Source of the DNA: Pseudarthrobacter oxydans
Lineage (GTDB): Bacteria > Actinomycetota > Actinomycetes > Actinomycetales > Micrococcaceae
DNA length: 64,000 nucleotides
Direction of reading: 5' to 3'
Assembly: GCF_030812335.1 (NCBI RefSeq)
Contig: NZ_JAUSSN010000003.1
Span: 372,001 to 436,000, forward strand
The position numbers were made by a program, and so were the translations under genes. A model generated the notes under the pieces. That model had not been told where the DNA came from, did not search any database, and saw only the letters and a program-made list of their open reading frames with translations. This document shows positions 9,520 through 17,463 of this stretch, in pieces (within the stretch, counting starts at the first letter, position 1; every line of letters starts with the position of its first letter).

Positions 9520-9549
9520 AACGATATACAACGATAGTTAACGATACAT
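9520..9549. promoter_or_regulatory. candidate PadR operator: three AACGATA direct repeats
   Basis: AACGATA occurs three times at an exact 10-bp period, starting at 9520, 9530 and 9540, immediately upstream of the PadR ribosome site. One repeat per helical turn on the same face is a typical layout for cooperative repressor binding. TATCGTT-type half-sites suit PadR family operators. Binding by this PadR is inferred. Confidence 0.6.
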
Positions 9550-9750
9550 CCGAAATTCTCACGAAACCAAGAGCGGCGCCGGCCCGCTCAAGGGCCCGCT
9601 CCACCGCGGACGCATAAATCTTCGGCCGCACTATTTCCGGCCACTTCACCGGTTCGGTGCCACCATAGAAAAAGGCGTATTTCTGTTTGCCCCGCGCCCT
9701 TTGCACCGCGGGATGACGCCAGCAACCGAACGCGAGCTCCGGGAGTAGTC

Positions 9751-10295
9751 ATGAAGAAACTCACCACGTTATTTTCCGGAACGGCGGCGGGGGCCGCGCT
9801 GTCCATCACCGCGTCCTTCGGCCTGGGTCCACGCGCCGGGGACCCCCACGGGCACCGGCGCGGACTGGTCGAAGCAAGTTGCGCAGCGGCAGCGGGGGCT
9901 GCCGCAAGGCCGGGTTCGCAGGGCGGCACGCCGCCGTCAGTGGACGGGCAGTCGTGGGTGCCCGGACTGGCGGTTGACGGCGTGTCCGGGGATGCTGCCT
10001 GCGCGGCGACAGCGTGCTCGAGGGAAAGCTGACGTCCAATGACCACTCAAGCTCCCGTACGCACAACCAAGGACCGATTCCGGGCTATTGGGGCGACAAG
10101 TTCCACACCCACGGCCTCTGGCGCAAGGACAACCTCTCCGAGGTCTACGTGGACGGCGTCAAGGTCAAGTCTTTCCGCACCGACGACGGCAACGCCCCGC
10201 AGTACCTCGTCTTGAATATCGGCAAGGCCAAGACCAGCACCGTGGACGGGAAAGCCTCCACCGTGAAGGTCGACTACGTCAGAGCCTGGAAATAG
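9751..10295 (+). pseudogene. decayed secreted glucanase-like gene (GH16/concanavalin-type remnant)
   Basis: The 5' part (ATG 9751) encodes a clear signal peptide, MKKLTTLFSGTAAGAALSI. It then runs into low-complexity sequence that ends at 10032. A second frame, open from 9978 to 10295, encodes KLTSNDHSSS, HTHGLWRKDNLSEVYVDG and VKVDYVRAWK. This is the closing jelly-roll segment of GH16-like polysaccharide hydrolases, where a Y-V-D-G strand and a final V-D-Y-V-R-x-W strand are usual. The catalytic core (E-x-D-x-x-E) is absent. An internal deletion plus a frameshift is the simplest reading. The family call rests on the tail only. Confidence 0.5.
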
Positions 10296-10386
10296 AAGCA
10301 TCCGGACAAGTGCGCGGGGACGCGGACCACCCACCCCTATGATGCATGTGTAAGAGGCTGGCTTCGGCCGCATTTCGGGGGGATAA

Positions 10387-11562
10387 ATGTTCACAATTGG
10401 GGACCAGCCGGACGGCTACATGTGTGGCGCGCGGCGCCGCATTGTTGACCAGGACCGCCGGGCCCGGCTGGAACTGATCAACGGCGCCGCGCAAACCGGC
10501 GGAGACCTTTTCCTGCTGACATGGCAGGACCGCCTGATACCGATCGTCGCGTTCAGCCAAAACGCGGTCGACCGCGAATTGGGCCAGAACCAGGTCCACG
10601 TTCATATCCGGTCCTTGGGTGATAGCCGATACGCGAGGAACAGTGGACTGAACGCGTCGACATTGTCGGAATCGGACCGGATTCTTGCCCATCGCCTGGC
10701 CGCCGAAGCCTTGCTCGTTTTCGGGTCGTGGTACGACGGCCTGTCGTTCCAGGACGGTCATTTCGTTGTTAAGGACGTCATAGATGGCGGGAATGAGTCA
10801 TACACGCTGTCCTCGTTCGGCTACCAGGGAGCGTCGAGGCCGCCCAACTTTCACAGCCGGCTTGATTGGGCCGAGGCGTCCATTCGCCGGCAAGCGGTCG
10901 AAGAGTCATGGGGGTTGGACCTGCCGGACTCCATCTTCGTCATTGTGCTACACAATCGTCGACGTGCCGTGCTTCGCCACAACGCATACATGAAGCTCTC
11001 GGTCCCTGGACTTTTCCCAAACGTGCGGCCCGCTGAACTGGAAGATCTGGAAAACCGGGCAGACCGGCTCTTGTTCCATGCGTCGACTTACGGCACGGCC
11101 CACCTCGACGGCGAAACCGTCGAGTCCGTGCTGAGCCGGATGAAAAGCGATGCCCCGGGCTTCTCTCGCGACACCTACCGCCGGACCCTCGCCTACGGAA
11201 CCTTTATGATCCAGGGCAACCGGGACGCAGAGAAGCGGCGCCGGAAAGAACTCATCGCATCAGCGCGATCCGCCGATCTCCTCGACGGAGTGTTCGCCCT
11301 TTTCTACTTCAACAGGCGGTTCTCCAAAGGGCAGTTCCTCGGGGCCATCCCTATCCATGGAACGCTCGGCGATCTCCACTCCCGGGCCGACCTCGACGAT
11401 GCGATGGCCAAGGCCGAGAAACTCATCGGGGACGGATCCCGCTACGCCTGGACACCGTCCGAAACTACCGAGCAAGTGGAACGGCTCACGGCGGATCACC
11501 CCGGTTTCAGTACCCGCTGCGTGCGGGACGCCCTCAGCTGGGGCTACCAACAAAATCGGTAA
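10387..11562 (+). CDS. hypothetical protein with an internal repeat
   Basis: 391 residues, no recognised family, no signal peptide or membrane segment. The start is supported by a GGGGGG-rich ribosome site. A motif of about 30 residues occurs twice near the C-terminus: E243-T-V-E..., with PGFS, R-x-x-L-x-Y-G, and E359-T-T-E..., with PGFS, R-x-x-L-x-W-G. This suggests a small duplicated helical module. The middle is rich in basic residues (EKRRRKEL). Codon use is less GC-biased than in neighbouring genes, consistent with an accessory origin next to tRNA-Ala. Confidence 0.65.
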   Translation: MFTIGDQPDGYMCGARRRIVDQDRRARLELINGAAQTGGDLFLLTWQDRLIPIVAFSQNAVDRELGQNQVHVHIRSLGDSRYARNSGLNASTLSESDRILAHRLAAEALLVFGSWYDGLSFQDGHFVVKDVIDGGNESYTLSSFGYQGASRPPNFHSRLDWAEASIRRQAVEESWGLDLPDSIFVIVLHNRRRAVLRHNAYMKLSVPGLFPNVRPAELEDLENRADRLLFHASTYGTAHLDGETVESVLSRMKSDAPGFSRDTYRRTLAYGTFMIQGNRDAEKRRRKELIASARSADLLDGVFALFYFNRRFSKGQFLGAIPIHGTLGDLHSRADLDDAMAKAEKLIGDGSRYAWTPSETTEQVERLTADHPGFSTRCVRDALSWGYQQNR

Positions 11563-11773
11563 CACTCAGGGAGCCGTGGCCGGATGGCGGCCCCACGTGT
11601 CGCCAGGCGGCCCCTTGACTGACGCGACGCGCTGCCGGTTGTTTCGGTGTTTTGCCGATGGTGTCCAGGTCAAGGTCCTTCGATTCCTTGGCGGCTGCGA
11701 CGGCAACGACCGCGATGATTGTGGTCAGGACGATGATCGCGACAAGCGGCCAGGTGCCGACAGACATCCTCAT
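11534..11773 (-). CDS. possible small single-TM protein
   Basis: 79 residues. One strong membrane segment (about 9-28, PLVAIIVLTTIIAVVAVAA) is followed by a charged tail (KESKDLDLDTIG). The last residues overlap the 3' end of the gene at 10387-11562 on the opposite strand. No ribosome site is obvious. It is the only plausible coding content of the stretch 11563-11871. Confidence 0.35.
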   Translation of the reverse strand: MRMSVGTWPLVAIIVLTTIIAVVAVAAAKESKDLDLDTIGKTPKQPAARRVSQGAAWRHVGPPSGHGSLSVTDFVGSPS

Positions 11774-11871
11774 GTAGCGGACTTCCGTGGGAAGAGTTCG
11801 CAGTAGAAGGCCGCCGTACGGATTTGTGTGTTGGCCTGTCGCTGTTCTTTCGATGCTGGCACGATGGACGA

Positions 11872-12522
11872 ATGACGGACGGCTACAAACGGCGCGACGC
11901 GGAACCGGACGGAATCCCTGAGATTAATCAAGCACCGGGGATGGCAGAACTTGAGTCGTTGTTTGCAGCTGAAGATATCGATTACCGCGGCGGACAGCCC
12001 GTCGATATGCAAGAGCTCCATCGAGCGATGGCCAACGCAAGTGAACGCCGCAACTTGGAGTTATTCAGCCCGGTGGGCACTTCGCGCGACCTGGCGATTG
12101 ACATATTGCGGGAGGTCGTCGGCGCCATGCTCAGCGGCGCCACCGGATACGCCACTGATCTACTTGAAGACATACCGCCCGAATCGCCGGACGGCACAGC
12201 GCCGACCGTAGCCGGCTGCATCGGTGCGGCCCTTGGTCTGCTGGATAGCTGGTTCGCCGGAGCCTCGGATTGGGTACCTGGGGACCCCGTCAAAGACAGC
12301 ACCCTTCCGCCGGGTCACTGGAACGGCGAGAAGGCGGCAACTGAGGTCCTGGCCCTGGCAGGGAAGAGACGGGCATCGCGTTCGGCGACAGAGCTGGTCA
12401 GTCGCCACGGTGCATCTCGGGTCCTGTTCGGCTCCGCCTTGGCGCTGGCCGCCGCCGCGGGCGCCTGGGCCCGTCGCACCAAAACGCCACTGGATGAACT
12501 GATCCCGGTGATTTTCCCTTAG
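11872..12522 (+). CDS. hypothetical protein, C-terminal hydrophobic segment
   Basis: 216 residues, unrecognised. The N-terminal 40 residues are polar. A helical middle contains DLAIDILREVVGAMLSGATGYATDLLEDIP, and a small-residue-rich hydrophobic stretch (VLFGSALALAAAAGAWA, about 185-201) may associate with a membrane. The ATG at 11872 sits 6 nt after CACGAT, a weak leaderless-type -10, and was preferred to the frame opening at 11824. It lies within the accessory patch between the broken glucanase gene and tRNA-Ala. Confidence 0.6.
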   Translation: MTDGYKRRDAEPDGIPEINQAPGMAELESLFAAEDIDYRGGQPVDMQELHRAMANASERRNLELFSPVGTSRDLAIDILREVVGAMLSGATGYATDLLEDIPPESPDGTAPTVAGCIGAALGLLDSWFAGASDWVPGDPVKDSTLPPGHWNGEKAATEVLALAGKRRASRSATELVSRHGASRVLFGSALALAAAAGAWARRTKTPLDELIPVIFP

Positions 12523-12637
12523 GCAGCATCGGTGCACGGTTCGGGGGAGCTGAGTCGGGCCCTCCGCACACATGAACATGAAGACTCTTCGTTAAGAGTT
12601 TAATTCAGGAGTCCGGTGGTCAGGAACCCCCTGCAAA

Positions 12638-12713
12638 TGGTGGAGCTAAGGAGATTCGAACTCCTGACCTCTTCGATGCGAACGAAGCGCTCTACCAACT
12701 GAGCTATAGCCCC
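12638..12713 (-). tRNA. tRNA-Ala (anticodon CGC)
   Basis: The reverse complement folds as a complete cloverleaf: acceptor GGGGCTA/TAGCTCC (one G-T pair), D stem GCTC/GAGC, anticodon stem CTTCG/CGAAG with loop TTCGCAT (anticodon CGC, reading GCG), variable loop AGGTC, and T arm AGGAG/CTCCT around TTCGAAT. The 3' ACCA is encoded. 76 nt in all. The unknown genes at 9.7-12.5 kb lie on its 3' side. Confidence 0.97.
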
Positions 12714-12759
12714 GAAGCAACGCCGGTCCCGAAGGAACGGCGTTGCCGGTGTCCCTAGG

Positions 12760-13560
12760 CTACAAACTATCCGCCTTCTTTGCCAGCCAGCCGCTGAAAG
12801 TCTCACCGGCGTGGCGTTCCTCCGGGGCCAGGTTCAGGCCCGCGCGCAGGTATTTTCCCATCGCCCCGGGCAGCGGCAGGCGCACCGGCCGTGCACGGGA
12901 GCCGGTGGCTGCCTTCCATTGCCGGGCGAACTCCCCCATCCCGTGGATCTCGGGGCCGCCGACGGTCCTGACGCTGTGCCGCCGTCCCGTTGCCGGTTTC
13001 AGGGCCTCCTCGAGCAGGGCGGCCGCGACATCGGCGGGTGCAATGGGCTGGAAACGGGCGCCTGCGACCACGGGGATGATCCGCAGTTTCGAGCCGGCGG
13101 CGAAAGTGGTCGCGAGCAGTGAATGGAACTGCGTCGCCCGGAGCGCGACGGTCTCGAGTCCGGACCGCTCGTAGACCAGCTCCTTGGCTGCCTTCGAGGC
13201 GTAGTAGCCGAAGCTGCTCCGGTCGCAGTTGACGATGGACAGCACCACGGCCCGGGGCACGCCGGCGTCCTGGGCGGCGGCAAGCAGCCGTGCGCCGCCG
13301 TCGGCGAAGTCTTTCAGCGCCTTCCCGGACCGCCCCTCCAGGCAGTCGATCACGACGTCGGCCCCGGCCAGCGCCGCGGCCAGCCCCGCCCCGGTAGTCA
13401 CGTCGGCCGGAAAGTACTCCGCGCCGGCGGTCCGGGCGGGGTCCCCGGCAGGAGGCGGATTCCGGGAGAGGACCGCCACCCCGGACCCCGCCGCGACGGC
13501 CTGCCGCACCACCTCGCGGCCCACCTGGCCGGTTCCCCCGGCAACGCAAATTCGAGTCAT
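12760..13560 (-). CDS. NAD(P)-binding atypical SDR (NmrA-like) protein
   Basis: 266 residues. The N-terminus MTRICVAGGTGQVGREVVRQA is a Rossmann GxxGxxG motif, followed by DVTTGAGLAAALAGADVVIDCL, as in NmrA/HSCARG-type atypical short-chain dehydrogenases. The position equivalent to the catalytic Tyr-Lys reads YYASKAAKE, so Y-x-x-x-K is kept. It may be a redox-sensing or sugar-nucleotide-modifying protein; the substrate is unknown. It is monocistronic, and TAGCCT lies 6 nt before the ATG (13567-13572). Confidence 0.82.
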   Translation of the reverse strand: MTRICVAGGTGQVGREVVRQAVAAGSGVAVLSRNPPPAGDPARTAGAEYFPADVTTGAGLAAALAGADVVIDCLEGRSGKALKDFADGGARLLAAAQDAGVPRAVVLSIVNCDRSSFGYYASKAAKELVYERSGLETVALRATQFHSLLATTFAAGSKLRIIPVVAGARFQPIAPADVAAALLEEALKPATGRRHSVRTVGGPEIHGMGEFARQWKAATGSRARPVRLPLPGAMGKYLRAGLNLAPEERHAGETFSGWLAKKADSL

Positions 13561-13566
13561 GCCCTG

Positions 13567-13572
13567 AGGCTA
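13567..13572 (-). promoter_or_regulatory. leaderless-type -10 (TAGCCT) for the NAD-binding protein
   Basis: TAGCCT, then 6 nt (CAGGGC), then the ATG at 13560. Confidence 0.45.
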
Positions 13573-13628
13573 CCGCCCCCGCCGGGTTCTGCGCCGCAGT
13601 GGACCGCCGGCCATGATCCGCCGGGCAC

Positions 13629-13667
13629 AAAAAAGCCCCGGGCGGCCGTTGCTGGCTGCCCGGGGCT
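13629..13667 (-). terminator. rho-independent terminator after the 13681-14667 gene
   Basis: Ten perfect base pairs (13634-13643 with 13658-13667, AGCCCCGGGC/GCCCGGGGCT) enclose a 14-nt loop. On the minus strand the stem is followed by six T residues. It lies 14 bp past the stop codon. Confidence 0.85.
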
Positions 13668-13680
13668 GGGGGGACGGGAT

Positions 13681-14667
13681 TCAGGCCCGGCGTCGCTGCA
13701 GGACGTCGTCCAGGTTGCTCAGGGCACTCTGGGCCTTGCCCATCGGCTTCTGCTCGGCGTCCGCACCGAGGCTGACAGCCGGCGTCTGCGGGAGGCTCTG
13801 CTTCAGCGACGGTTTTCCGACTGCCTTCGGCGCTTCCGGCAGATCGAGCGGCTCAGGGGCGGCCCGCTCGGCCTTCGGAGCCTCCACATACGTCGGCTTG
13901 GGGACTTCCACCGGTTCCCAGCTGGATCCTTCGGCGGGCCGGGCGCCCGCGGCGCCGCGGACGGACGTGTCGCCCGAGGCCATGGCTTCCGCCAGCGCCG
14001 CCTGGCGGAGTTCCTGGGCGGTCAGGGGCCTCGGTGCCGGCTTCCGCTCGACGGCGTCGGCCTGGGCGTCAAAGAGCGGGCTCTCGGCGCGTTCGCGGGG
14101 CAGGCCCGCCGGCTCCCGCAGCGGGGCGCGCTCCGGGGCGGTTTCGGCCGGGCGGGCCGGTGCACTCATGGCCGCGCGAAACGCGGCGTTCATTTTTCGG
14201 CGGCGGTCCCGGACGGCAAGCCAGCGCAGCATAAAGACCGCGGCGACGGCGCCCAACAACGCAACGAACGGCAGCCAGGGTGCACCGAGGCCGAAGATTC
14301 GCAGGGCCGCTGAGACGACGCCGGTCAGCAGGGAAAGCAGACCGGCCAGGGCGAGGGCCAACCGGCCGTAGCGGATTCTGAACGCCGGGCCGGTCACTGC
14401 CGTCGTGGGGCCGCCGTCGTGTCCGGTGGTTCCCGGGGCGGACTCGGTGCGCTGGGTGCTGGTCATGGGTTTCTCCTGCTGGGCCGCCATCTTCATGACG
14501 TTCCCGGCTTGGGGGGCTGCTGTTTCGAGATCGATGAAGTCCGCTGCAAGCTCGCCCGCGGGCTGCAGGTGGTGGCGTCCGTTCCGGAGCATGTAGGGGG
14601 CAACCCACACAATCCAGAGCGCAACAGCAATGACAAGGATCACAGAGCTGCTAAGAGGGATATCCAC
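13681..14667 (-). CDS. actinobacterial membrane protein of unknown function
   Basis: 328 residues. An N-terminal membrane anchor (SSVILVIAVALWIVWVAPYML) precedes a polar stretch and two more membrane segments at about 100-150. A long cytoplasmic tail rich in Pro, Ala and Glu follows, ending in SALSNLDDVLQRRRA. No enzymatic motif is present; the tail looks disordered. I chose the GTG at 14667, because TACGGT lies exactly 6 nt upstream and the protein then begins directly with its membrane anchor. A strong terminator follows. Confidence 0.7.
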   Translation of the reverse strand: MDIPLSSSVILVIAVALWIVWVAPYMLRNGRHHLQPAGELAADFIDLETAAPQAGNVMKMAAQQEKPMTSTQRTESAPGTTGHDGGPTTAVTGPAFRIRYGRLALALAGLLSLLTGVVSAALRIFGLGAPWLPFVALLGAVAAVFMLRWLAVRDRRRKMNAAFRAAMSAPARPAETAPERAPLREPAGLPRERAESPLFDAQADAVERKPAPRPLTAQELRQAALAEAMASGDTSVRGAAGARPAEGSSWEPVEVPKPTYVEAPKAERAAPEPLDLPEAPKAVGKPSLKQSLPQTPAVSLGADAEQKPMGKAQSALSNLDDVLQRRRA

Positions 14668-14673
14668 ACCAAA

Positions 14674-14679
14674 ACCGTA
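14674..14679 (-). promoter_or_regulatory. leaderless-type -10 (TACGGT) deciding the start at 14667
   Basis: TACGGT, 6 nt, then GTG. It supports the start at 14667 over the longer frame to 14706. Confidence 0.5.
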
Positions 14680-14783
14680 TGAGCAATACGGGGTCCGGGG
14701 CCGCATTGTCCCCGGTGTGTCGCGGGGGAACTGTCAATTGGCGGGATTGATGACGTAAGCGCTGGTCAGGACGGGTCTGACGG

Positions 14784-15401
14784 CTACGCGGGGCGGCTCT
14801 GCTGCCACCGCGCCAGAAGCCCCTCCGGCACTTCTTCAGCGGTCAGCGCGAAGGTCCGATGGTCGGCCCATTCGCCATTGATGTGCAGGAACCTCGGCCG
14901 GTAGCCCTCGTCGCGGAAGCCGAGCTTCTCGACCACCCGGAGGCTGGGCCCGTTTTCGGGCCGGATGTTGATTTCCATCCGATGCAGCCCAAGGTTCTGG
15001 AAGCAGTAGTCCGTCACCAGCGCCACTGAGGTCGGCGCGATCCCGTGCCCTGCCCGGTCCTTGTCCACCCAGTAACCGAGTGTGGCCATCATGGCCGAGC
15101 CCCACACGATGGAGGAGACCGTCAGTTGTCCCACGATGACAGGCTCCCGGAAGCCCGGGGCCCGCTCTGTAATCAGAAACGGCAGGGCCGTGGCCTGGGC
15201 GGCCTGCGCCTTGAGGGAACGCACCATGTGGCGGTAGTCGGGAAGGCCACCCCCGGGAACGGGGTTGGACGCTTCCCAGGGGGCCAGCCACTCGCTGTTG
15301 CGGGAACGGACCTCGGTCCATTCCTTGCGGTCCCGGTAGCGGATCGGGCGCAGCACAAGGTCGCCGCTTTCGAGCGTCACCGGCCAGTGGAAGCTGCCCC
15401 C
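14784..15401 (-). CDS. GNAT acetyltransferase, RimJ/RimL type
   Basis: 205 residues. RimJ/RimL hallmarks are visible: LESGDLVLRPIRYRDRKEW at the N-terminus, the GYWVDKDRAGHGIAPTSVALV acetyl-CoA loop (G-x-G-I-A replaces the usual Q/R-x-x-G-x-G/A), and LGLHRMEINIRPENGPSLRVVEKLGFRDEGY. Such enzymes acetylate N-terminal alpha-amines of ribosomal or other proteins. The start is placed at GTG 15401, just past the galU stop at 15410; the longer frame overlaps galU. The two genes are very likely co-transcribed. Confidence 0.85.
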   Translation of the reverse strand, partial: GGSFHWPVTLESGDLVLRPIRYRDRKEWTEVRSRNSEWLAPWEASNPVPGGGLPDYRHMVRSLKAQAAQATALPFLITERAPGFREPVIVGQLTVSSIVWGSAMMATLGYWVDKDRAGHGIAPTSVALVTDYCFQNLGLHRMEINIRPENGPSLRVVEKLGFRDEGYRPRFLHINGEWADHRTFALTAEEVPEGLLARWQQSRPA

Positions 15402-15409
15402 CACCGGGG

Positions 15410-16327
15410 CTACTTGGTCAGGCTGGGAGCCAGGCTCGCGGCGAAGCCCGGCAGCCATTCCCGCAGGCCGGGACCCAGATCGTCACTGTCGCAGGCCAGC
15501 TGGACGCAGGCCTTGAGGTAGCTGAGCTTGTCGCCGGTGTCGTAGCGGCGGCCACGGAAGACGACGCCGTACACGCCGTAGCCCTCGCCGTCACCGGCGG
15601 CGAGCTCCTGCAGCGCGTCGGTGAGCTGAATTTCGCCGCCGCGGCCCGGCGCCGTGCGTTCCAGCACCTCGAAGACCGCCGGGTGGAGGACATAGCGGCC
15701 GATGATGGCCAGGTTCGACGGCGCGTCCTTGACGTCAGGCTTCTCAACCAGGTGGTTGATCCGTACGTACTCTTCGCCGCCGATCGCCTGGACATCGGCA
15801 CAGCCGTAGGCGCTGATTTCAGAAGGCTCAACCTCGATCAGCGCGACCACCGATCCCCCGGTCTTCGCCTGGACCTCGATCATGGTGCTGAGAAGGTCGT
15901 CGCGGGCATCGATCAGGTCATCGCCCAACAGGACCGCAAACGGCTCATACCCCACGTGCTGCTTTGCCCGGAGTACGGCGTGGCCCAGGCCCATCGGATC
16001 GCCCTGGCGGACGTAGTGGATGTCCCCCAGGTTGCTGGCCGCCTGAATGGACTCGAGCTTGGCAGTGTCTCCCTTGGCCTCAAGCATGGCTTCCAGCGTG
16101 GGGACGCGGTCAAAGTGATCCTCCAGCGCGCGCTTGTTGCGGCCGGTGATCATCAGGATGTCGTTCAGACCTACCTTGACGGCTTCCTCCACGACGTACT
16201 GGATGGCCGGCTTGTCGACGACGGGCAGCATTTCCTTGGGCATGGCCTTGGTGGCCGGAAGGAATCTGGTGCCGAGGCCGGCTGCGGGGATGACGGCCTT
16301 GCGGACGGGAGCGTTGGGTGTAGTCAC
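15410..16327 (-). CDS. galU: UTP-glucose-1-phosphate uridylyltransferase
   Basis: 305 residues, full length for GalU. The nucleotide-binding N-terminus KAVIPAAGLGTRFLPATKAMPKEMLPVVDKP carries the G-x-G-T-R-x-L-P signature. LGDDLID holds the Mg-binding Asp, and RTAPGRGGEIQLTDAL is a family segment. It makes UDP-glucose from UTP and glucose-1-phosphate for cell-envelope sugars and trehalose. It starts at a GTG without a ribosome site but with TAGATT 6 nt upstream, so the transcript is probably leaderless. The RimJ/L acetyltransferase follows directly. Confidence 0.95.
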   Translation of the reverse strand: MTTPNAPVRKAVIPAAGLGTRFLPATKAMPKEMLPVVDKPAIQYVVEEAVKVGLNDILMITGRNKRALEDHFDRVPTLEAMLEAKGDTAKLESIQAASNLGDIHYVRQGDPMGLGHAVLRAKQHVGYEPFAVLLGDDLIDARDDLLSTMIEVQAKTGGSVVALIEVEPSEISAYGCADVQAIGGEEYVRINHLVEKPDVKDAPSNLAIIGRYVLHPAVFEVLERTAPGRGGEIQLTDALQELAAGDGEGYGVYGVVFRGRRYDTGDKLSYLKACVQLACDSDDLGPGLREWLPGFAASLAPSLTK

Positions 16328-16333
16328 TCGACT

Positions 16334-16339
16334 AATCTA
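16334..16339 (-). promoter_or_regulatory. leaderless-type -10 (TAGATT) for galU
   Basis: TAGATT, 6 nt (AGTCGA), then the GTG start; no Shine-Dalgarno sequence is present. Confidence 0.55.
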
Positions 16340-16425
16340 ACGGAGGGACCAAACATTGGGTAATTATTCGAGCCGCCGGGAGAACAGCTGTTTACCGGGC
16401 CGCATCACACTTAAGGAACACGGGC

Positions 16426-17064
16426 ATGGCGTCGAAGGAAAAGATCCGGGAAAGCCACCGCGCCCGGCGTACCGTGCTCAGGCCGGACCTGCTGGAAAGC
16501 GCCGGGGCCGGAATTGCCCGGCACGGACTTGCCTGGGCATCCGGCCTGACCGGTGGCAGCCCGGGCACTTTTGCCGCCTATCTTGGGGTGGGTTCCGAGC
16601 CGCCGACCGCTCCCCTGCTGGCAGCCCTGCATGAGGCCGGCCATCAGGTTCTGCTTCCGGTCTGTGAGCCCGGCCTGGCGCTGAGCTGGGTGTACTGGAC
16701 ACCGGCCTCGGAATTTATCCGGAGCCGCTACGCGCCGATCCAGGAGCCTGCCGGGGAACGCCACGGCACTGCCATCATGCAGCACACCGACGGCATCTTC
16801 CTGCCGGCCACCGCCGTCGACTTCTCCGGCAACCGGATCGGCCAGGGCGGCGGCTACTACGACAAGTTCCTGGCGGCGCTGACCGCCCTCCTCGGGTCCG
16901 GGGCCCCGGCGGCCGACGGCGGGCTGCTGCCGCCCCTGCCGACCGCCGCGGTTGTGTACGACGGCGAGGTCCTGCCCGCCGGCAGCATCCCGGCAGAGCC
17001 CTTTGATCGGAAGGTGGCCGCCGCCCTGACCCCGGCGGGCCTGCTCACGCTGCAGGAGGGGTAG
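16426..17064 (+). CDS. 5-formyltetrahydrofolate cyclo-ligase
   Basis: 212 residues. The N-terminus KEKIRESHRARRTVL is the ATP-binding basic helix of the MTHFS/YgfA family. The C-terminal NRIGQGGGYYDKFLA is the family signature (G-x-G-G-G-Y-Y-D) that binds substrate and ATP. The enzyme converts 5-formyl-THF to 5,10-methenyl-THF, returning stored folate to one-carbon metabolism. It is divergent from galU. An AAGGA ribosome site precedes the ATG. FmdB lies 147 bp downstream but has its own CIRCE-bearing promoter. Confidence 0.93.
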   Translation: MASKEKIRESHRARRTVLRPDLLESAGAGIARHGLAWASGLTGGSPGTFAAYLGVGSEPPTAPLLAALHEAGHQVLLPVCEPGLALSWVYWTPASEFIRSRYAPIQEPAGERHGTAIMQHTDGIFLPATAVDFSGNRIGQGGGYYDKFLAALTALLGSGAPAADGGLLPPLPTAAVVYDGEVLPAGSIPAEPFDRKVAAALTPAGLLTLQEG

Positions 17065-17097
17065 CTCATAAAAGGACGCGCCGCAGGGGTGATAGAA

Positions 17098-17124
17098 TTA
17101 GCACTCAGGCCCTGCGACTGCTAA
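17098..17124. promoter_or_regulatory. CIRCE (HrcA operator) upstream of fmdB
   Basis: TTAGCACTC, 9 nt, GACTGCTAA. This matches the CIRCE consensus TTAGCACTC-N9-GAGTGCTAA at 17 of 18 arm positions with the exact spacer length. A TAGAAT hexamer (17093-17098) abuts the left arm, so bound HrcA would cover the promoter. The site is 88 bp before the FmdB start. Confidence 0.8.
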
Positions 17125-17211
17125 GGGACGGATTGCGGAGACGGACACGTCGGCTGCGGTCCCCACCGGACAGCACGGGACCTGCTCGTTTGTCCCAGAG
17201 GAGGATTTCCA

Positions 17212-17463
17212 GTGCCCACGTATGCATACGCCTGCAAGGACTGCAGCCACGCCTTCGAGATCGTGCAGTCGTTCACCGACAGCTCCCTCACGTCCTGCCC
17301 CGAGTGCCAGGGGACCCTTCGCAAGAAGTTCAACAGCGTCGGCGTCGTCTTCAAGGGTTCCGGCTTCTACCGGACGGACTCCCGCGACGCCAAAGGCAGC
17401 ACCGTCTCACCGGCGCCCGCCCCGGCCGCAACTCCGGCGCCCGCCGCCGCTTCCGCAAGCTAG
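17212..17463 (+). CDS. FmdB-family zinc ribbon protein
   Basis: 83 residues. The first half is the FmdB/CxxC_CXXC_SSSS zinc ribbon: MPTYAYACKDCSHAFE with C8 and C11, and SCPECQ with C29 and C32, the four zinc ligands. VVFKGSGFYRTD closes the domain. The tail is a disordered Ala/Pro stretch. It starts at a GTG behind GAGGAGG. FmdB proteins are presumed regulators, but their targets are not established. The CIRCE element upstream implies that the gene belongs to the HrcA heat-shock regulon. Confidence 0.9.
   Translation: MPTYAYACKDCSHAFEIVQSFTDSSLTSCPECQGTLRKKFNSVGVVFKGSGFYRTDSRDAKGSTVSPAPAPAATPAPAAASAS

Noticed and set aside
9428..9706. A 92-codon minus-strand frame covering the PadR promoter
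   Set aside because: It would run through the operator repeats and the PadR start. The protein-like composition reflects the AT-richer promoter region.
12523..12660. An att-like duplication of the tRNA-Ala 3' end marking an island boundary
   Set aside because: I scanned the 9.5-12.6 kb side for the T-arm/acceptor sequence and found no second copy.
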